DNA from: Spirosoma oryzicola
GTDB lineage: Bacteria > Bacteroidota > Bacteroidia > Cytophagales > Spirosomataceae
DNA: 64,000 bases
Direction of reading: 5' to 3'
Assembly (NCBI RefSeq): GCF_021233055.1
Contig: NZ_CP089538.1
Coordinates: 1,655,501-1,719,500, forward strand
This document shows, piece by piece, positions 44,001 through 53,766 of the stretch. Below the pieces are notes generated by a model. It searched no databases and was not told the origin of the DNA. It saw only the letters and a list, made by a program, of their open reading frames with translations. The translations under genes were made by a program, and so were the position numbers. The stretch's first letter is position 1; every line of letters begins with the position of its first letter.

Positions 44001-44636
44001 GTACGGTTGCAACACCGGTGCCCATCGCTGGTAGCCTGCATCGGTCATGTGTAGGCTATCTGATTTAAACAAAGCAGGGAGCGGTTGCTTGTTTGAACCC
44101 AGCATCGATGGCCGAATATCAACGAACGTCGCGTCGGACTGTTTCGCTAAAAACTGGCTAATGAGCTTATTCGCTTCGTTCACGACCGGCCAGTATTGTC
44201 GCCGGGACGGGCTGAGCTTGATGGCGATGTAAACGAAAGGTACGTTGGGCAGTTTCTGACGCACGTATTGAAACAGATCAACGAAATTGTCGTAGGTCTG
44301 TTGGGCGCTCAGCTTTCCGGTTGCAATATCGTTTTCGCCAGCGTACAGGACGATTTGTTTCGGCTTGTAGGGGAGAATAACGCGGTCGGCAAAAAAGCGT
44401 ACGTCGCTTAGTTCCGAGCCGCCGAACCCCCGGTTCAAGACTACTTTGTCGGGAAAATACTGTTGCAGGTTAGGCCACAACCGAACGGATGAGCTGCCCG
44501 TAAACAGAATCGGTTGCGCGGGTGGCGGACTTTGCTTATCCTGTTTTTCAAACGCCTGGATCTCGGCCTCAAACCGGTGCGCCTGGGACCATACCAACGA
44601 AAAGAGCAATGTCGCTAACAAAGTGATTTTTAGCAT
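43992..44636 (-). CDS. secreted SGNH/GDSL-type hydrolase
   Basis: The 214-residue protein has a signal peptide (LKITLLATLLFSLVWSQA) and SGNH blocks: LFTGSSSVRLW (nucleophile Ser48 or 49), NRGFGGSELSDV (block II), LYAGENDIATG (block III) and SDSLHMTDAGYQRW (catalytic Asp/His). This is the platelet-activating-factor acetylhydrolase-like class of SGNH enzymes, often acting on acetylated sugars or lipids. It lies 15 bp downstream of murF and overlaps the GNAT gene end by 9 bp on the other strand. A peptidoglycan O-acetylesterase role would fit murF, but the link may be accidental. Confidence 0.87.
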   Translation of the reverse strand: MLKITLLATLLFSLVWSQAHRFEAEIQAFEKQDKQSPPPAQPILFTGSSSVRLWPNLQQYFPDKVVLNRGFGGSELSDVRFFADRVILPYKPKQIVLYAGENDIATGKLSAQQTYDNFVDLFQYVRQKLPNVPFVYIAIKLSPSRRQYWPVVNEANKLISQFLAKQSDATFVDIRPSMLGSNKQPLPALFKSDSLHMTDAGYQRWAPVLQPYLK

Positions 44637-44651
44637 GAGTTCAGAACTGAT

Positions 44652-45971
44652 TTACAAAAAAGGTAAGACCGATTCCAAACCCATGCCGCGTGACCCTTTG
44701 ACCAGAATGTGCGTATCCGTCATGGGGTGGTCCATCAGCCAGTTATGGAGCGAAAATTTATCGGGAATGTAATACGCTTTGGGAAGCCAGCCGAGGGCAA
44801 ATTTCATGTCTTTGCCCGCCAGAATAACGATATCAAACTTGCCTTCCGCAACGAGTTTGCCCAATGCCGCGTGTTCGGCTTCGCTTTCCGAACCGAGTTC
44901 GTACATGTCTCCCAGAATAACCACCTTACGCTTGGCGGGCGTAGCGGCAAACTGACGAATTGCAGCCGCCATCGAACTCGGATTTGCGTTGTAGGCGTCG
45001 AGCAGAATGGTATTCGAGCCTTTGTGAATCACCTGAGAGCGGTTGTTCGTCGGGTTATAATCCGCTACGGCATGGTTGGCTTCTTCGGGCGAAATGCCAA
45101 AATAATCGCCGATGGCCACTGCCGCCATCATATTCTCGAAGTTGTAACGGCCGGGTAGGTGCGTTGAGACTTCGTGGCCTGTTGCGTCGCGGTAAATAAC
45201 GACGGGCGACTCCTGAATCAACTCGACCAACTCGCCGGGGTAGAAAATCGCTTCGGCGAAGGTGGTTTCGGAGCGCAGGGCTTTCAATCGTTCGCGGTAC
45301 ATGGCCGTCAGCACCGTGTCGCGGGAATTGATAAAAACCGTCCGGGCATTTTGGGCCAGATAATCATACAATTCGCCTTTGCCTTTGCGTACCCCTTCGA
45401 CACCTCCAAACCCTTCGAGATGAGCTTTCCCGACGTTCGTAATCAGCCCGTGAGTCGGTTGCGCAATCGAACAAAGCAGCTCGATTTCTTTCTGGTGATT
45501 GGCCCCCATTTCGACAACGGCCATTTCGTACTGCTCGTTAATAGCCAGCACGGTCAGCGGAACGCCGATGTGGTTATTGAGATTGCCCATTGTAGCGTAG
45601 GTCCGGTACTTTTTCGACAGAACAGCCGCAATCAGCTCTTTGGTGGTGGTTTTTCCGTTAGAACCGGTCAGGCCAACAACCGGGATGGTGAGGGTCCGAC
45701 GGTGGTGACGGGCGAGGTCCTGAAGTGCCAGCAAACCGTCGGCTACCAGCAGGCACCGAGGGTTACGACCGGCAACCGTCGGATCATCGACGAGCGCGTA
45801 ACGGGCTCCCGAAGTAAGCGCCTGTTCGGCAAACTGGTTACCGTCGAAGTTGTCACCTTTGAGAGCAACAAACAAACAGTCCGCAGTAATCTTGCGCGTA
45901 TCGGTCGATACACCGGTACACTCTTGAAATTTTGAATAAAGTTCTGCCGTTGACAGCATACCTATAGACAT
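44652..45971 (-). CDS. murF: UDP-MurNAc-tripeptide--D-Ala-D-Ala ligase
   Basis: MurF adds the D-Ala-D-Ala dipeptide to complete the peptidoglycan precursor. The 439-residue protein has the N-terminal UDP-binding region (GVSTDTRKITADCLFVALKGDNFDGNQFA), the ATP loop GSNGKTTTK at 103-111, 'MGNLNNHIGVPLTVL' at about 126-140, 'EMGANHQKEIELLCSIAQPTHGLITNVGKAHLEGFG', and 'DAYNANPSSMAAAI' in the C-terminal domain. The pattern of DTR, NNxxGxP and YNANPxSM is MurF-specific. It is the usual length and not within a dcw cluster here; the convergent/downstream neighbour is an SGNH hydrolase. Confidence 0.96.
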   Translation of the reverse strand: MSIGMLSTAELYSKFQECTGVSTDTRKITADCLFVALKGDNFDGNQFAEQALTSGARYALVDDPTVAGRNPRCLLVADGLLALQDLARHHRRTLTIPVVGLTGSNGKTTTKELIAAVLSKKYRTYATMGNLNNHIGVPLTVLAINEQYEMAVVEMGANHQKEIELLCSIAQPTHGLITNVGKAHLEGFGGVEGVRKGKGELYDYLAQNARTVFINSRDTVLTAMYRERLKALRSETTFAEAIFYPGELVELIQESPVVIYRDATGHEVSTHLPGRYNFENMMAAVAIGDYFGISPEEANHAVADYNPTNNRSQVIHKGSNTILLDAYNANPSSMAAAIRQFAATPAKRKVVILGDMYELGSESEAEHAALGKLVAEGKFDIVILAGKDMKFALGWLPKAYYIPDKFSLHNWLMDHPMTDTHILVKGSRGMGLESVLPFL

Positions 45972-46090
45972 AAATGAAGTCGCAGTTCGTTCTTCTCTAC
46001 GAACCGGGTTGGTCTTTTAACCAAGAGCCGTTTCGCGAATGATACGCTTACGCGTTTCGTAAGGATTGACAGAGAATTGCCCAAAATTAG

Positions 46091-48352
46091 ATGAAAAAGC
46101 TGTTTACGCTTTGTTTTTTCGTTATTCCGCTTCTCGACTACGCTCAGTCGGCGGGTAAGTTCGGTTTTCAGTATGATCAGCGACCCACCGTTAGCATCGA
46201 CGGGCGGGCGTTACTCAACCCGTGGGCGGGCGGCCTGAACGCAACGCAGTACGCAACCATGCGCCTGAATACCGATAACCGCGATGATCTCGTGGTCTTT
46301 GATCGGTCAACCAATAAAATCAGCACATTCGTCGCTATTGATAACCCCGTGGGAAGCGGAATTGCCTGGCAGCACGCTCCGGATTACGAGAAAGCGTTTC
46401 CGAGTATCAACGGCTGGCTGGCGGTTGTCGATTACGACGGTGATGGCCGTAACGATTTGTTCTTACCTGGTCCTACGGGCAATATCATGGTGTATCACAA
46501 TGATTCCCAGAATGGGCAGCTATCGTTCAGTATGGCGGTTGGTTCACTGATGACCGTCGGATTTGGTGGTAAACAGAATTTGTTCGTAGCACCGACCGAC
46601 TTGCCCGCCATTACCGACTTCGACGATGATGGCGACATTGACATACTGGCCTTTGATGGGACGGGCAATCTGATCACGTATCAGCAGAACATGAGCGTCG
46701 AACGGACGGGTAAAAAAGACGGTCTGGACTACAAACGAGCTGATTGTCAGGTGTGGGGTCACTTTATTAAAGAGTACTGCAATGACTTTACATTTGGGGT
46801 CACCTGCGATGGAATGGTTGGCATGAAGAAAGTCGGTCCGTTGGTGAATGCGGCCAAACCGAGTGGCGCTAAACCAATGCACTCCGGCAATACGCTTTCG
46901 GTACTGGATGCCAATGGCGACGGCAAAAAAGACTTGCTGTTTGGCTTCGTTTCCTGCGAGAACATTGCCGTGTTACACAACGCGGGGCCCAACAATGAAA
47001 ATGCCTCGTTCACGTCGTTCGATAGTTTGTTTCCAGTGCAGAATTCCATCAAGTTTCCTGCCTACGCGGCTACGTACTGGCAGGACGTTGACGGGGATGG
47101 TGTTAAGGATCTGTTAGCCTCAACGTACTCGGATTTCAACGAAAACCGAGCGTTTGACTTTCGAGCGTCGGGTTGGTTTTATAAGAACACAGGGACAAAC
47201 CAGAAGCCTGATTTCAAGCTGGTTCAGAAAGATTTTCTGCAAAGCGATATGCTGGATCTGGGCGAAAATGCCGCTCCGGCCCTGGCTGATCTGGATGGTG
47301 ACGGTGATGTTGATCTGCTGGTCGGCTACAGTGGGGTTCGTAGTGGAACGAACTACCGCGCCGGACTCTGGCAGTTTGAGAACAAAGGAACGACGCAGAA
47401 TCCGGCTTTCTCGCTCGTCACGACGGATTACCTCGGACTGACGCAGGGGCTGGGGTGGAGCGACGTGGTGCCGTCGTTCACGGACGTTGACGGAAACGGA
47501 AGCATAGATCTGGTCCTGACCGGAACAGCTGCCAGCGGCCTTGAAATTCGTGTATTCTTCAACACCGCTCCGAAAGGGGCAGCCGCTCAGTATAGCCTGG
47601 CAGGTGCCACCAAATGGGCTAACCCAGACGGACGGGTTCAGCCGGGTGAACTCATCACCGTGACGGACGTTGACCATGACGGCAAGCCCGACTTACTGAT
47701 CGGTAAAAACGAAGGAACGATCAATTACCTACGCAATACAGGAACAGCTACCAATCCAGTTTTCCAATTGCAAAATCAAACGTTCGGCGGATTTACCAAC
47801 AACAATTCGTATTACGACCGGGCCCGTTCGCTCGTGGTCGCTGATCTGAACGGTGATCAGAAAAACGAAATCATTGCCGCTTCCAACAATGGTCGCGTTC
47901 GCATTTATCAATTCCCCGACAGACCTGACCAGTCTCTGACCCTGATCGACTCATTACCCGCCCTGGGTTTGCCCGGCACACGGTTGATAGCGGCAGCGGC
48001 TGATCTGGACGGTGATCAGTTACCGGACCTGATGCTGGGAAGCGTGGCTGGCGGGCTGCGATACCTGAAAAATACATCGCAGAAAGTTGTTATCACGGGC
48101 GTACCGGAAGAGTCGACTGGCCCCTGGGCGTTTCCTAATCCAACGGATCGTTTCCTGACCGTGAAACCGGCGTTTTCGGGTCGGCTTGAACTGGTTTCCT
48201 TGTCAGGGCAGGGCATGCTACCGGTTCAGGACGTTCAATCGGATGCCGAAACGGTGCTCGATCTGAGCGCTTTACCCGATGGAACCTACCTGTTGCGCCT
48301 ATCGGCTGACAACCGGCCCGCCCAGGTGCAGAAGGTTGTTGTGTGGAAGTAG
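46091..48352 (+). CDS. secreted FG-GAP/VCBS repeat protein with T9SS sorting domain
   Basis: The 753-residue protein has a signal peptide (MKKLFTLCFFVIPLLDYAQS). It has at least nine calcium-loop repeats of the FG-GAP kind, for example DYDGDGRNDLFL, DFDDDGDIDILAF, DANGDGKKDLLFG, DVDGDGVKDLLAS, DLDGDGDVDLLVG and DVDHDGKPDLLIG. The final 75 residues form a type A type IX secretion domain (FPNPTDRFLTVKP, LVSLSGQGML, LDLSALPDGTYLLRL, QKVVVWK). It should be carried across the outer membrane by T9SS and anchored on or released from the surface. The role (adhesion or glycan binding) is unknown. It is divergent from murF. Confidence 0.92.
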   Translation: MKKLFTLCFFVIPLLDYAQSAGKFGFQYDQRPTVSIDGRALLNPWAGGLNATQYATMRLNTDNRDDLVVFDRSTNKISTFVAIDNPVGSGIAWQHAPDYEKAFPSINGWLAVVDYDGDGRNDLFLPGPTGNIMVYHNDSQNGQLSFSMAVGSLMTVGFGGKQNLFVAPTDLPAITDFDDDGDIDILAFDGTGNLITYQQNMSVERTGKKDGLDYKRADCQVWGHFIKEYCNDFTFGVTCDGMVGMKKVGPLVNAAKPSGAKPMHSGNTLSVLDANGDGKKDLLFGFVSCENIAVLHNAGPNNENASFTSFDSLFPVQNSIKFPAYAATYWQDVDGDGVKDLLASTYSDFNENRAFDFRASGWFYKNTGTNQKPDFKLVQKDFLQSDMLDLGENAAPALADLDGDGDVDLLVGYSGVRSGTNYRAGLWQFENKGTTQNPAFSLVTTDYLGLTQGLGWSDVVPSFTDVDGNGSIDLVLTGTAASGLEIRVFFNTAPKGAAAQYSLAGATKWANPDGRVQPGELITVTDVDHDGKPDLLIGKNEGTINYLRNTGTATNPVFQLQNQTFGGFTNNNSYYDRARSLVVADLNGDQKNEIIAASNNGRVRIYQFPDRPDQSLTLIDSLPALGLPGTRLIAAAADLDGDQLPDLMLGSVAGGLRYLKNTSQKVVITGVPEESTGPWAFPNPTDRFLTVKPAFSGRLELVSLSGQGMLPVQDVQSDAETVLDLSALPDGTYLLRLSADNRPAQVQKVVVWK

Positions 48353-48452
48353 TGAAAACTCTTTGGGAAGTTGGTGGTTACTGAAGTAAAGACGCGTGAC
48401 TAGTGACCGATGAGAACAATCGGCGGCTAATCACCCTTAACGAGCATTAATC

Positions 48453-48815
48453 ATGGAAAATAATAACAACTCCAGCCAACAGCCTGTAGATCAAAACTCG
48501 GGTGGTCCACTAGAAGGGATGTCTCCTCAGCATACCAACATGCCCGCCAATAACGATGAAGAAGATGCCATTGTCTACGCCGGCCTGGGTGTCAATAACG
48601 AACCTGACATTATGAATCCGGGCGATGAGGAAGCGTCGGATACGCTATTATACACGGATACCATCACAGCTATGCACGCTACCGACGAAGTTCGTAACAG
48701 CGAAGATCTGGATGCGCTGCCCGACGATTTACTGGAAGATATTTCGGACGATGAACTCGACAACGAGATCAGCGAATTAGCCGAGGAGGAAGAGGAAGGC
48801 AACGAGCGTTACTAG
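48453..48815 (+). CDS. small highly acidic protein, unknown
   Basis: The 120-residue protein begins with an Asn/Gln/Pro-rich, probably disordered part (MENNNNSSQQPVDQNSGG) and ends in a long acidic stretch (DLLEDISDDELDNEISELAEEEEEGN). There is no signal peptide and no cysteine. I do not recognise a family. Its own terminator follows at 48836-48878. The low complexity and extreme charge fit a chaperone-like, anti-aggregation or nucleic-acid-mimic protein, but this is speculation. Codon use is like its neighbours, and the reading frame is intact, so it is likely a real gene. Confidence 0.7.
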   Translation: MENNNNSSQQPVDQNSGGPLEGMSPQHTNMPANNDEEDAIVYAGLGVNNEPDIMNPGDEEASDTLLYTDTITAMHATDEVRNSEDLDALPDDLLEDISDDELDNEISELAEEEEEGNERY

Positions 48816-48835
48816 TCTTAATTTTCAGCGTATTT

Positions 48836-48878
48836 AGAAGCCAGCAATGGGAATCAGATCCTGTTGCTGGCTTCTTTG
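48836..48878 (+). terminator. terminator after the acidic-protein gene
   Basis: AGAAGCCAGCAA at 48836-48847 pairs perfectly with TTGCTGGCTTCT at 48864-48875, and a short T-rich stretch follows. It lies 20 bp after the stop codon. Confidence 0.85.
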
Positions 48879-49056
48879 CTGAGTAGCATCCTGACGCAAC
48901 TCATTCGATTGGTTTCGGGTTATTTTATAAAAGTAGTCGACAATTTCGTAATACAAATCAGCTGGTTCAGAGCGACCTTTGTTAGGTCAACCGAAGCAAC
49001 CATGACCGACACAATTGGGGATTACGCAAAGGCAGACAAGTCTATTAATCAATCCT

Positions 49057-49269
49057 ATGGAAACTGTAAAATTCAAAACGAATATTAAATGTGGTGGCTG
49101 CATTGCTACCGTTACGCCTTTTCTGAACGAAGCCGTCGGCGAAGGTAACTGGCAGGTGGATGTCCAGGACCCCAACAAGATTCTAACGGCTGACACTACG
49201 TCGGCTACGGCTACGCAAATCAAGCAGGCTATCGAGAAAGCAGGCTATAAAGCAGAGCCCCTGAATTGA
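49057..49269 (+). CDS. HMA-domain copper chaperone (CopZ-like)
   Basis: The ATG at 49057 gives a 70-residue single heavy-metal-associated domain. The metal site is KCGGCIATV (CxxC, Cys12 and Cys15), and the beta-alpha-beta-beta-alpha-beta pattern ends ATQIKQAIEKAGYKAEPLN, as in Atx1/CopZ. The residue before the site is Lys and there is no Met as in MxCxxC. It is 73 bp upstream of the copper ATPase on the same strand, so it most likely delivers Cu(I) to it. A longer TTG start at 49015 adds 14 residues not seen in the family and is rejected. Confidence 0.9.
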   Translation: METVKFKTNIKCGGCIATVTPFLNEAVGEGNWQVDVQDPNKILTADTTSATATQIKQAIEKAGYKAEPLN

Positions 49270-49342
49270 CGCACACTTAGCCAGTCGTTTGCTGCATACC
49301 GCAGTCAGGATGGCAAACGAATACGCATAAACTCCTAATGAA

Positions 49343-51601
49343 GTGAATACGCTTCTCAACGAACCGAAGGAGAAACCGTCGGCTTCGGACATAAAAAAAA
49401 CGTATCCGGTGCTGGAAATGACCTGCGCGGCCTGTGCCGTGAGTGTTGAATCCACGCTTAAAAACACGCCCGGTGTCAGCGATGCGAGCGTTAACTACGC
49501 GAATCAGAGTGCGTCGGTACAGTTCAATCCAAAGGTCGTAACCCCAGAAGGATTGCAGACGGCACTTCGTTCTGTCGGGTACGATATGGTTGTCGATGCC
49601 GAGGACCCGCAGCAGGTGCAGCAGGAAGCCCAGCAAAAGAGTTACGAAGTGCTGAAAAAACGGACGATCTGGGCGGTCTTGCTATCAATACCCATCGTGC
49701 TGATCGGCATGTTCTTCATGGACTTGGTGCCGTTTGGCAACTACATCATGATGGCGCTGGCGGCACCGGTGGTGTTTGGTCTGGGACGCACGTACTTCGT
49801 CAATGCCTGGAAGCAGGCTCGTCATGGTAAGGCGAACATGGATACGCTCGTCGCGCTTAGTACGGGCATTGCTTTTCTGTTTAGTGCGTTTACGACGATT
49901 TATCCGCAATTCTGGCTGAATCGTGGGCAGCATCTGCACGTCTATTTTGAAGCGGCTGCGGTGATCATCGCGTTTATCTCGCTCGGTAAATTGCTCGAAG
50001 AGCGGGCCAAATCGAATACGTCGTCGGCCATAAAGAAATTGATGGGCCTCCAGCCCGAAACCGTACGGCTGATTGATGGTGACACCGAGCGTGACATCCC
50101 CATTGGGAACGTACGTGTGGGCGATAGGCTGCTGGTGCGACCCGGTGAGCGGATTCCTGTGGACGGAATGGTACAAAGCGGAGCTTCCTTTATCGATGAA
50201 AGCATGATCAGTGGTGAACCCATGCCGGTAGAGAAAACCGCTGACGCACCTGTCTTTGCCGGTACGATCAACCAAAAAGGTAGTTTTCTATTTCGGGCCG
50301 ATAAAGTCGGGTCGGATACGGTGTTAGCCCGGATCATTCGGACGGTGCAGGAGGCCCAAGGCAGTAAAGCCCCTGTCCAGCGGCTTGTGGACAAAATCGC
50401 GGGTATTTTCGTGCCGGTCGTCTTAGGAATCGCTTTGTTGACGTTTGCCAGCTGGCTCCTATTGGGCGGGGATAATGCGCTGACAACAGCCTTGCTAACT
50501 TCGGTGACGGTGCTGATCATTGCCTGTCCCTGTGCGTTGGGTCTGGCTACGCCAACGGCTATTATGGTCGGTGTTGGAAAGGGCGCAGAAAATAACATTC
50601 TGATCAAAGACGCGGAGAGCCTGGAACTCGGCTATCGGGTCAATGCGGTTGTACTGGACAAGACAGGCACAATCACGGAAGGTAAACCCGTCGTTACGGA
50701 CTTGCACTGGCTGGTATCGGAAGGGGAGCAGAAGCGCCTGGCTTCGATTCTGTACGCGTTGGAGGGTCAATCGGAACACCCACTAGCTAATGCCGTAACC
50801 GAATATCTTAAACGTTCGGGTGTGTCCAGCGTTGCGGTCAATCGGTTTGAAAGCGTGACGGGACATGGCGTAACGGCTGATTATGAAAGCGAAACGTATG
50901 TTATTGGTAATCGGCAGTTGATTGATCGGCAAGGAGTTTCGTTGCATGAGGACGTGGAGAAACAAGTCGATGGACTTTATAAATCGTCTAAAACGGTTGT
51001 CTTTTTTGCGAACCAACGGCAACTTCTAGCTGTGCTTGCCATTGCCGATCCGGTCAAAGCAACATCCCGTCAGGCAGTTGAAACCTTACAGCGCCGGGGC
51101 ATTGCCGTTTACATGCTGACCGGCGATAATACGCAGACCGCAGCCGCCGTCGCCAGTCAGGTAGGTATACCCCAATACCGCGCTGAGGTGTTACCAGCTG
51201 ACAAAGCGGCTTTTGTTCAGGAGCTGCAAGCGCAGGGTAACGTAGTCGCCATGGTTGGCGATGGCATCAACGACTCACAGGCACTGGCACAGGCGGACGT
51301 GAGCATTGCGATGGGCAAAGGCTCCGACATTGCGATGGATGTAGCCAAGATGACGCTTATGACCTCCGACCTGACTAGTGTACCCAAAGCGCTACAACTT
51401 TCCCGAAAGACAGTTCAAACCATCCGACAAAATTTGTTCTGGGCTTTCATTTACAACCTCATCGGCATTCCTATTGCCGCCGGTGTGCTGTATCCAGCAT
51501 TCGGGTTTTTGCTTAATCCGATGATCGCCGGGGCGGCAATGGCCCTAAGTTCGGTATCGGTTGTCAGTAACAGCCTCAGGCTGCGCTCGATACGGCTCTA
51601 A
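49343..51601 (+). CDS. copA: copper-exporting P1B-type ATPase
   Basis: CopA pumps Cu(I) out of the cytoplasm. The 752-residue product starts at a GTG (no in-frame ATG fits). It has one N-terminal HMA domain with MTCAAC (26-31), eight likely membrane spans, the actuator SGE in MISGEPMPVEK, the metal-translocation CPC in IIACPCALGLATPTA (about 394-397), the phosphorylated Asp in VVLDKTGTITEGKP (about 439), the P1B 'SEHPLA' His-Pro pair, TGDNTQTAAAVA and VGDGINDSQAL. The C-terminal Met/Ser residues of the Cu(I) type are present (LSSVSVVSNSLRL). It is preceded by its chaperone and followed by a strong terminator. Confidence 0.95.
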   Translation: MNTLLNEPKEKPSASDIKKTYPVLEMTCAACAVSVESTLKNTPGVSDASVNYANQSASVQFNPKVVTPEGLQTALRSVGYDMVVDAEDPQQVQQEAQQKSYEVLKKRTIWAVLLSIPIVLIGMFFMDLVPFGNYIMMALAAPVVFGLGRTYFVNAWKQARHGKANMDTLVALSTGIAFLFSAFTTIYPQFWLNRGQHLHVYFEAAAVIIAFISLGKLLEERAKSNTSSAIKKLMGLQPETVRLIDGDTERDIPIGNVRVGDRLLVRPGERIPVDGMVQSGASFIDESMISGEPMPVEKTADAPVFAGTINQKGSFLFRADKVGSDTVLARIIRTVQEAQGSKAPVQRLVDKIAGIFVPVVLGIALLTFASWLLLGGDNALTTALLTSVTVLIIACPCALGLATPTAIMVGVGKGAENNILIKDAESLELGYRVNAVVLDKTGTITEGKPVVTDLHWLVSEGEQKRLASILYALEGQSEHPLANAVTEYLKRSGVSSVAVNRFESVTGHGVTADYESETYVIGNRQLIDRQGVSLHEDVEKQVDGLYKSSKTVVFFANQRQLLAVLAIADPVKATSRQAVETLQRRGIAVYMLTGDNTQTAAAVASQVGIPQYRAEVLPADKAAFVQELQAQGNVVAMVGDGINDSQALAQADVSIAMGKGSDIAMDVAKMTLMTSDLTSVPKALQLSRKTVQTIRQNLFWAFIYNLIGIPIAAGVLYPAFGFLLNPMIAGAAMALSSVSVVSNSLRLRSIRL

Positions 51602-51626
51602 GACTAAGCCATGATTTTCAAGTGCT

Positions 51627-51661
51627 GAGTAGGCCAGACTCTCGATGAGTCTGGCCTACTC
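51627..51661 (+). terminator. terminator of copA
   Basis: A perfect 15-bp inverted repeat (51627-51641 with 51647-51661) with a 5-nt loop lies 26 bp after the copA stop, followed by GCGTTTT on the plus strand. Confidence 0.85.
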
Positions 51662-51737
51662 GCGTTTTGGGGAGGTAGTTGTCTGCGTTAATTAGTATAC
51701 TTGTCCAGCAATTTATTTTTTGGCAAGAAAATCAGGT

Positions 51738-53684
51738 ATGATGCGTATAAAAATACTCGTTGTTGCCCTGTTAGGCAGTTTTTCGCTTAGCTACGCGCAG
51801 TCAAAAAGCGCCGATTCGCTCTTTGTTCGGCAGCACTACAATAAGCTGGATCGACAGATTACCATGCGCGATGGCGTCAAACTCTACACCGTCATTTATG
51901 TTCCGAAAGAGGGCAGTTCGACTAATCGGTACCCGATTCTGATGGAGCGGACACCGTACTCGGCGGGACCATACGGTGAGACGAATTACCCAAAATCAGG
52001 CCCCGGCCCAAACAAGGCGCTATCGGAGGAAAAATACATCTTCGTCAATCAGGACGTTCGGGGACGTTACATGAGCGAAGGTAATTTCGAAGAAATGACG
52101 CCCGGTGTGGATGTGCCCGGCGAGTCCACGCCCGGTGCGGGTCAAAAGAAAGCGACGGCGATTACAGCAACCAAGAGTCGTAAAAAAAGTACGCAGCCTA
52201 CAGCAACGGATGAAAGTACGGATACGTACGATACGATTGAGTGGTTGCTCAAAAATGTACCGAACAACAACGGGCGGGTTGGCTTGATGGGAATATCGTA
52301 CCCTGGTTTCTACGCATCAGCGGCTTTACCGAATGCCCACCCGGCCCTAAAAGCCGTGTCGCCACAGGCACCCGTCACCGACGAATTTATCGGCGATGAT
52401 GCCCGACATAATGGCGCGTTTTTTCTGCTCGATAACTTCTCGTTCATGAATTACTTCGACAGTCCGCGACAAGGACCTTTGGAGAATTACGAACAGTTGT
52501 TCTCGTGGCGACCCACGGATGCCTACAAGTTCTTCCTGGAATTGGGGCCCGTTAAAAACGCGAACGGTCCGAAGTATTTTAACAATCGGGCGAAAATCTG
52601 GAACGAGTATCTTCAACACGATACCTACGATGATTATTGGCAAAAGCGAAATATCCGACCCCATCTCAAAAACGTAAAACCAGCTACGATGGTCGTTGGC
52701 GGCTGGTTTGATGCCGAAGATTTGTTTGGCGCATTACGCACCTATGAGGCTATCGAAAAACAATCGAGTGGCAATCGGAATACGCTCGTGATGGGGCCGT
52801 GGACGCATGGCGCGTGGGCTCGTGAAGACTGGAGCCAGTTTGGGCCGTTGTCGTTTGGACAGAATACCGCTAAATACTACCGCGATAATCTGGAATCAAC
52901 ATTCTTCGCGTTTCATCTAAAGGACAAAGGAAAGTTCGAAGCGCCGGAAGCACTCGTTTTCGATACGGGCAAAAACGATTGGAAGTCATTCGACGCGTGG
53001 CCGCCCAAAGCGGCTGGCGCACGCCATTTTTATTTGGCCCCAGGCCAGAAGCTGACGACGGACAAACCAACCGGCAACGATTCTTTCGAAGAGTATGTCA
53101 GCGATCCGGCCAAGCCTGTGCCTTACACGAATGGCGTACAAGCTCGCCGGAATAACCAGTATGTTATTGAGGATCAGCGCTTCGTGGCTAACCGGCCCGA
53201 TATAGTGGTTTTCGAAAGCGATGTGCTTACGGAGGATTTAACCGTGGCTGGTCCCATCAACGCAAAACTATTTGCGTCAACGACGGGTACGGATGCTGAC
53301 TTTATCGTCAAGGTAATCGATGTATTGCCCGATTCGGCCAAAGCTAATCCGCAAGGCGTTCAAATGGCGAACTACCAGCGCTTGGTGCGGGCTGAAGTAC
53401 TGCGTGGTAAGTTTCGCAATAGCTTCACTACCCCCGAGCCGTTTAAGCCGGGAGAAGTGACCGCCGTAACGATGCAGTTGCCCGATGTGATGCATACGTT
53501 TAAGAAAGGTCACCGGCTGATGGTGCAGGTACAGCATTCGTGGTTTCCGATTGTGGATCGTAATCCGCAAACGTTTGTTAATATCGGAACGGCAGATACC
53601 GCTGACTTTCAAAAAGCGACCATGCGGTTATATCATGATGCTAATCATCCATCCGAAATTGTACTTGGCATGACAGAAAAATAG
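51738..53684 (+). CDS. exported CocE/NonD-family alpha/beta hydrolase (X-Pro peptidase-like)
   Basis: The ATG at 51738 (or the next codon) gives a 648-residue protein with a signal peptide (RIKILVVALLGSFSLSYAQ). The alpha/beta hydrolase core holds the nucleophile in GLMGISYPGFYAS (Ser about 186), VNQDVRGRYMSEG, and MGPWTHGAW with the likely His. The C-terminal jelly-roll domain (from about 480, VFESDVLTEDLTVAGPINAKLFAST) is that of X-Pro dipeptidyl peptidases, cocaine esterase and glutaryl acylases. An unusual Lys/Thr/Ser-rich insert lies at about 130-160 between the cap entry and DTYDTIEWLL. Substrate cannot be told; ester or peptide bonds are possible. Confidence 0.9.
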   Translation: MMRIKILVVALLGSFSLSYAQSKSADSLFVRQHYNKLDRQITMRDGVKLYTVIYVPKEGSSTNRYPILMERTPYSAGPYGETNYPKSGPGPNKALSEEKYIFVNQDVRGRYMSEGNFEEMTPGVDVPGESTPGAGQKKATAITATKSRKKSTQPTATDESTDTYDTIEWLLKNVPNNNGRVGLMGISYPGFYASAALPNAHPALKAVSPQAPVTDEFIGDDARHNGAFFLLDNFSFMNYFDSPRQGPLENYEQLFSWRPTDAYKFFLELGPVKNANGPKYFNNRAKIWNEYLQHDTYDDYWQKRNIRPHLKNVKPATMVVGGWFDAEDLFGALRTYEAIEKQSSGNRNTLVMGPWTHGAWAREDWSQFGPLSFGQNTAKYYRDNLESTFFAFHLKDKGKFEAPEALVFDTGKNDWKSFDAWPPKAAGARHFYLAPGQKLTTDKPTGNDSFEEYVSDPAKPVPYTNGVQARRNNQYVIEDQRFVANRPDIVVFESDVLTEDLTVAGPINAKLFASTTGTDADFIVKVIDVLPDSAKANPQGVQMANYQRLVRAEVLRGKFRNSFTTPEPFKPGEVTAVTMQLPDVMHTFKKGHRLMVQVQHSWFPIVDRNPQTFVNIGTADTADFQKATMRLYHDANHPSEIVLGMTEK

Positions 53685-53737
53685 GAATACGGGTATAATA
53701 TTCTAGTTTGTTAACATTGGGGTAATATTGGATTTGG

Positions 53738-53766
53738 AAAAGATCACCTACAAGTGGTCTTTTTTG
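53738..53766 (+). terminator. terminator after CocE-type gene
   Basis: AAAAGATCAC at 53738-53747 pairs with GTGGTCTTTT at 53754-53763 (one G-U pair) and runs into a T-tract, giving a typical intrinsic terminator on the plus strand. Confidence 0.8.
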
